Under the pieces are notes generated by a model, which worked only from the letters and a program-made list of their open reading frames with translations, had not been told where the DNA came from and searched no databases. From NCBI GenBank assembly GCA_031280545.1, contig JAITGP010000047.1, positions 1-10,653 on the forward strand: a stretch of DNA of 10,653 bases. The letters run 5' to 3'. Origin of the DNA: Candidatus Peribacteria bacterium. GTDB lineage: Bacteria; Patescibacteria; JAEDAM01; Absconditabacterales; Absconditicoccaceae. A program made the translations under genes and the position numbers. Positions within the stretch are counted from its first letter, which is position 1, and every line of letters starts with the position of its first letter. Positions 6,989 through 10,653 of this stretch are shown one piece after another.

Positions 6989-7000
6989 ACTATTATAGTC
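6988..7000. promoter_or_regulatory. palindrome over divergent -10 region
   Basis: GACTATTATAGTC is a perfect 13-bp palindrome (6-bp arms, one central base). It contains the -10 of the deaminase promoter and abuts the -10 of the plus-strand promoter, so a bound protein could affect both. It may also simply reflect two back-to-back -10 elements. Confidence 0.35.
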
Positions 7001-7019
7001 AGAATCCCCAAAAATGCAA
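6992..7019 (-). promoter_or_regulatory. promoter of the deaminase-MFS operon
   Basis: Read on the minus strand: TTGCAT (7019-7014), a 16-bp spacer and a consensus TATAAT (6997-6992). Transcription would start near 6985, about 30 nt before the ATG at 6955. One of the best promoter matches in the window. Confidence 0.6.
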
Positions 7020-7053
7020 AAAATACAGAACTTTTACCATTTGATTTCCCTCC

Positions 7054-7566
7054 ATGAAAAAAATCCTGATGATTGTCGCAAATCACGACTTCCAAGATCT
7101 CGAATTTGGAAACCCTTACCAACTCTTCCAACAGCAAGGTTACGAAATCGATATCGCCTCCTGAACAGGTGGAGAATGTTTTTGAGTCTTTGGCAGAAAA
7201 ATAGAAAATAGTCTGAAATTCGACGAAGTAGCTCCCAAAGACTATGATGCCCTCGTTTTCATCGGTGGAGGCGGAGCATACGAAGAATATCTGGACGATG
7301 AACGTTATCTAGAATTAGGAAGACAAGCAAAACTGCTCTGTGCCATTTGTATTGCTCCCACCCTCCTCGCTCCAACGGGAAGATTTATCGGAAAAGAAGT
7401 GACGGGACGAGATGATGGAACTGAAACAGAAATCAAATTTCTACAAGAAAGCTGAGCCAAATTTATCGATCAAGAGGTCGTTCGTGACGGGAATATTATT
7501 ACTGCAAATGGTCCTCAGGCGAGTGTGGCTTTTGGATGGAAAGTGGTGGAGGCATTGGAGTGATAA
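7054..7566 (+). CDS. DJ-1/PfpI family protein
   Basis: 170 residues with the DJ-1/PfpI flavodoxin-like fold pattern: KKILMIVAN strand, an acidic residue in DFQDLEFGNP (Glu17), DALVFIGGGGA (65-75), and the nucleophile-elbow segment CAICIAP with Cys99 as the likely reactive cysteine. PfpI proteases have Cys-His here; this protein has Cys-Ile, so a DJ-1/glyoxalase or chaperone-like role is likelier than protease activity. Four UGAs are Gly (7162, 7183, 7453, 7561). The last directly precedes the TAA, and may be the ancestral stop. With UGA as a stop the gene falls into three pieces. Divergent from the deaminase; no Shine-Dalgarno (TTTCCCTCC precedes the ATG). Confidence 0.8.
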
Positions 7567-7573
7567 TTTTCCC

Positions 7574-7601
7574 TTGCAATCCTCCAAGATATAGTTATAT
7601 A
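7574..7601 (+). promoter_or_regulatory. promoter of the membrane protein-XRE operon
   Basis: TTGCAA (7574-7579), a 16-bp spacer and TATATA (7596-7601); TATATT at 7600-7605 is an alternative -10. It starts 8 bases after the DJ-1/PfpI stop. The -35 is preceded by TTTTCCC as at the nrd promoter. Confidence 0.45.
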
Positions 7602-7644
7602 TATTTAACATTATGTTAGATTTTTATATCTTACATCATTCACA

Positions 7645-8058
7645 ATGAACCACAAAATCCAACGAACCACAAAAAAGAAAGGGCTCACACTAGGAATTCT
7701 CGGTCTGATTTTTCTTCTTTTTTGGGGAAGTCTGTATCTCCGAAAAGGTATCAACGACGAAGGAAGCTTGACCCTCGGCATCGTCTTGGTTGTGATGGGC
7801 GTGCTATTTTTCTTCATCAAGGGAAAAAAGGCTGATATCACCGATGAAATGGTACGAAAAATTCACACGCTAGCGATGACTTCGACATTGAGAGTATGGG
7901 TTTTGCTAACTGCGGTGCTATATTTCATCAACACACGACGACGAGAATTTTCTGTAAATGCTAACGTGCTGTTGGGCGGATTTCTCTATGGGACACTGAT
8001 TTTACAGTTTTTCTTCTTGTGGCGATACAAAAAGCACGCTGAGAAGTTGCCTTTTTAG
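7645..8058 (+). CDS. four-helix membrane protein (DUF2178-like)
   Basis: 137 residues with four predicted membrane helices: about 14-32, 43-58, 84-95 and 107-126. A short cytoplasmic loop contains ITDEMVRKIHTLAMTST (65-81), resembling the DER...KI...A pattern that precedes the second helix pair in DUF2178-type proteins. Function is unknown; members commonly sit directly upstream of a small XRE regulator, as here (19 nt to the next ATG), so the pair probably forms one operon and perhaps a membrane-signal/regulator unit. No UGA codons; stop TAG. The family assignment rests on topology and that loop only. Confidence 0.65.
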   Translation: MNHKIQRTTKKKGLTLGILGLIFLLFWGSLYLRKGINDEGSLTLGIVLVVMGVLFFFIKGKKADITDEMVRKIHTLAMTSTLRVWVLLTAVLYFINTRRREFSVNANVLLGGFLYGTLILQFFFLWRYKKHAEKLPF

Positions 8059-8077
8059 TTGTTAGTGAACAAGAATC

Positions 8078-8281
8078 ATGCAAACCAGAATTAAAGAACT
8101 GAGAGCGAGGCACAGTCTCACTCAATCAGCATTAGCTGAAAAAGTCTGAGTAAGAAGAGAAACGATTGTCTTTTTGGAAAATGGGAAATATAATCCATCC
8201 TTAAAATTAGCGAAACTAGTAAGTTTAGCATTGAAGAGCAATATTGACGAGATATTTTTGTTTGAGGAGGGGGAATTATAA
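8078..8281 (+). CDS. small XRE-family transcriptional regulator
   Basis: 67 residues, almost entirely one helix-turn-helix domain: [20 protein letters not shown], then [20 protein letters not shown], ending [17 protein letters not shown]. This is the short YozG-like XRE type. The UGA at 8147-8149 is Gly24, the turn glycine of the HTH, a position almost always Gly in the family; reading it as stop would leave a useless 23-residue peptide. Stop TAA. It likely autoregulates the operon it shares with the membrane protein upstream; no operator identified with confidence. Confidence 0.9.
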
Positions 8282-8283
8282 AC

Positions 8284-8311
8284 TTGCACTTTCCCCAAAA
8301 AACTGTATACT
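8284..8311 (+). promoter_or_regulatory. promoter of the DedA-PAP2 operon
   Basis: TTGCAC (8284-8289), a 16-bp spacer and TATACT (8306-8311), immediately after the XRE stop. Start expected near 8318, about 36 nt before the ATG at 8354. Confidence 0.55.
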
Positions 8312-8353
8312 CCCTTTTCTCACTAAAACTTTAAGCCTTACTTAGTCCCACTA

Positions 8354-9655
8354 ATGGATACGCTCTTACAACGAACGGTAGATCTCTCTCCTAACATAAT
8401 TCAAAATCTTGGGTATATCATTGTTTTTTTGATGACAATCTGCGAAGGAATCCCTCCATTGGGATTTATGGTCCCCTGACAAAATATCGTCATCCTAGCA
8501 GGATTTTTTGCTCGTATGGATCAGCTTTCTCTCCCCATAGTGTTGGGATTTGTATTTATCTGAGGATGGCTCGGAGATTTATTTGCCTACCAACTCGGAG
8601 CAAAATATGGACTCCCTTTCCTAAAAAAATACGGAAAATACGTACTCATCTCCAATAGCGTCCTAGAAAACATTCATATCATTTTACAAAAAAACCTCTC
8701 ACGAGGGACAATTCTTTCTAGGTTTTACGGACGAACTAGAGGAGTTTTACCCTTTATAGCAGGATCTCTCAAACTCTCCTTTAAAAAGCTGTTTATCTAC
8801 ACAGGAATCAGCAACCTTTTGCGGAGTTTAGTGTTTGTGTTTATCGGCTATATCTTGGGAGCAAGTTATGAAATCGTAGCAGACTATTTTGGAGCATTTT
8901 TAGTACGAGGAATTATCATTTCCCTAGGAATTGCCCTGCTCTTCTGATATTTCAGAAATGAAAACGTCACCTTCAAAAAAGGGTTTTCTTGGATGATTAT
9001 TGGAGACATTATCTCTATTATCTTTTTTTCTATCTTAGCTCAAAGACTACACACCGACAAACTCTCTTTCGTAGCCATCGACACCCGAATACAATCCCTT
9101 TTCGTGAAATCCCCCGTAATCGATACCATGCTCCTCCGAGTCGATCAGATTTTTGATTTTTGGTTTATTGGATTGATAGGATTGGGGGTTATCGTATATC
9201 TCCACCGTAAAAAACTGATGTACTATCTGACAGTGTTCGTATCCACCATGATTTCAGCGATGGTTGCATTTCCCATCATAAAACTCATCATTCAGAGACC
9301 TAGACCCACAGATGGATTAGTAGCCTTAACCAGTTATAGTTTCCCCAGTGGACACGCAACCATGAGTTTGGTATGTTTAATCAGTGTCCGATATGCATTA
9401 CAATCACAAATTAAACCCCGTTGGCTCCAAATCACCTTTCTCCTATTCATGATCTCAGGAGCCTTACTCATTGGCACCAGTAGAATCATGCTTCATGTCC
9501 ATTGGTTTACCGATGTAGTAGCAGGGTTTTTGTTGGGATTTTTCATCATTTCTACAAATATCTTGATGCGAAAAATATTTTTCAATCAACATGTAGAAAA
9601 GCAGAAAATCGTCCAAAAGAACTCCAAAAAACTCCTGATTGATATTTTACTTTAA
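8354..9655 (+). CDS. DedA-PAP2 fusion membrane protein
   Basis: 433 residues with two membrane domains. Residues 1-205 are DedA/SNARE-associated type: CEGIPPLGFMVPGQNIVILAG, then GGWLGDLFAYQLGAKYG, then RFYGRTRGVLPFIAGSLKLSF. This family includes undecaprenyl-phosphate and phospholipid flippases. Residues about 210-410 are a PAP2 phosphatase with all three motifs: KLIIQRPRP (K310...R317-P318), PSGH (331-334) and SRIMLHVHWFTD (Arg377, His383, Asp387). Together they suggest dephosphorylation of a lipid phosphate, perhaps undecaprenyl pyrophosphate, coupled to its movement across the membrane. Three UGAs (8477, 8561, 8945) are Gly, the first in the VPG motif. Start ATG 8354; the stop is 12 nt before the flavoprotein gene. 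Confidence 0.9.
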
Positions 9656-9667
9656 AGAGAGCAACGT

Positions 9668-10653
9668 ATGCAAAAAGAAGTACGAGATATTATCATTCTT
9701 GGAGCAGGTCCCAGTGGACTTTTTTGCGGACTCCACCTACCGAAACAAGCGAAAGTACTTTTTTTAGAAAAATCAGAAAAACCAGCTTCAAAACTCCTCC
9801 TCTCTGCCAAAGGCAGGGGGAATCTGACAAACCTGCAGATAAATCCCAAACAAGATTATACCTGCGATAATCCAAACTTTGTGCAAACAGCATTTGAAAA
9901 ATATGGAGCAAAGGAGTTTTTACAGTTTTTGGCAGAAAGCTGATTCCCGGTGCAGGAAGAAGCCAACGGCAGAATCCTCCTCCAATCCAGTAAAGTCGCC
10001 CAATTTCACGAATTTCTTATCAACGAAACTGAAAAACAAGGCAGAATAATCGCCTACCAACAGAATATTAAAAAAGTAGAGAAAAATAAAGATGGAACCT
10101 TCACCGTGCAAACCGCTTCCAAGGAATTTATTGCCTCCAAAGTTATCCTCGCTACAGGGACGAAAAGCATTCCAGCTTTAGGGGCTAGCGACATCGCTCT
10201 GCAAATCGCTCAGGATTTTAATCTGCCTTTTAGAGCTTTTACTCCAGCATTAGTTGGATTTGAGACCGAAAAAGACCTCTCTACGCTCTCTGGCGCCTCC
10301 CTCATCGCCAGAGGAGAACTCCATATAAAAGGAAAAAAAGTATACGAACAAACTTGACCCATCCTTTTCACTCATCGAGGAATCTCAGGACCAGTGGTAT
10401 TCAATGCAAGCTTATATGTGATGCAACCCCCTTTTATAAAGGGTAAAACGAAGACAGTCTCGATTGATCAAGAGGGGAGGGGGGATTCAAAAAACGAAAC
10501 AATCTTTAAAATAAAAGTCTCCAAATCTGACATCACCAAAAGATTTCTTGCCTATCTCGGTTTTCGCTCCAATGCACTAGCAGGATACACATTCACTACC
10601 AACATCACAGGAACCAGAGGATTTGAAGAAGCTAAAGTCTGTAGTGGTGGAAT
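9668..10653 (+). CDS. BaiN/HI0933-type NAD(P)/FAD-dependent oxidoreductase (partial, 3' end missing)
   Basis: 328 codons are visible; the family is about 390-420 residues, so the C-terminal fifth lies outside the window. An FAD-binding GAGPSG (12-17) opens the protein, followed by SKLLLSAKGRGNLTN (41-55), ATGTKSIPALGASD, GPILFTHRGISGP and, near the edge, TGTRGFEEAKVCSGG, all BaiN/HI0933 landmarks. UGAs at 9941 and 10355 are Gly92 and Gly230; the latter is the near-invariant Gly before the FTH motif. The usual GRCN is GRGN here (Gly51 for Cys). The substrate is unknown; the family includes bile-acid 7-dehydroxylation BaiN and many uncharacterised homologues. AGAGAG about 7 bases before the ATG is the nearest thing to a Shine-Dalgarno in the window. 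Probably co-transcribed with DedA-PAP2. Confidence 0.88.

Noticed and set aside
7095..7211. DJ-1/PfpI gene as a decayed pseudogene with several stops
   Set aside because: All the stops are UGA; as Gly they give a full-length protein with intact motifs, and the frame closes at TAA at the expected length.
7613..7696. 27-codon ORF starting at ATG 7613, just before the membrane-protein gene
   Set aside because: It overlaps the better-supported gene at 7645 in another frame and has no recognisable features.
160..10653. UGA as tryptophan (mycoplasma-type code)
   Set aside because: The UGA positions align with conserved glycines, not Trp, and TGG is used for Trp in the same genes.
1..10653. CRISPR arrays, tRNA or rRNA genes, insertion sequences
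   Set aside because: No regularly spaced direct repeats, no cloverleaf-like or rRNA-like stretch, and no transposase or terminal inverted repeats were seen.

Overview
The window is bacterial DNA, AT-rich, that only reads sensibly if UGA codes for glycine. With UGA as a stop, at least eight recognisable genes break. With UGA as Gly, all read through to TAA or TAG, and several UGAs fall on family-invariant glycines: the Gly before the FTH motif of a BaiN/HI0933-type flavoprotein, the Gly of an XRE helix-turn-helix, and the PG of a DedA domain. No gene here ends in UGA. This is genetic code 25, known from the candidate phyla Absconditabacteria (SR1) and Gracilibacteria (BD1-5/GN02). I cannot tell the two apart from this window.

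Layout. (1) Positions 1-3473, plus strand: an anaerobic class III ribonucleotide reductase operon. A sigma70-like promoter with two NrdR-box-like sites precedes nrdD, which has an ATP cone and catalytic barrel but no glycyl-radical segment. A separate 72-residue ORF carries the RVMGY glycyl-radical domain. nrdG, the radical-SAM activase, follows. The enzyme therefore appears to be split into a large catalytic chain and a small radical-bearing chain. A 62-nt nested inverted repeat lies just before nrdG. (2) Positions 3474-4887, plus strand: a locus with different, T-ending codon use. It encodes a secreted 152-residue protein, a 37-residue membrane peptide overlapping its stop, and a membrane-anchored extracytoplasmic protein of about 250 residues with six UGA codons. 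None is recognised. Two palindromes precede it. (3) Positions 5045-6955, minus strand: a dCMP-deaminase-family protein followed by a 12-TM-type MFS transporter. (4) Positions 7054-7566, plus strand: a DJ-1/PfpI-like protein, divergent from the deaminase. (5) Positions 7645-8281, plus strand: a four-helix membrane protein and a small XRE regulator, a common pairing. (6) Positions 8354-10653, plus strand: a DedA-PAP2 fusion and, 12 nt later, a BaiN/HI0933-type flavoprotein cut off by the window end.

Functionally, the nrd genes make dNTPs without oxygen and the deaminase feeds dUMP for dTMP synthesis. The DedA-PAP2 protein probably acts on a lipid carrier or phospholipid. Almost no gene start has a Shine-Dalgarno sequence, although several good -35/-10 promoters can be seen. 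No tRNA, rRNA, CRISPR or insertion sequence was recognised.
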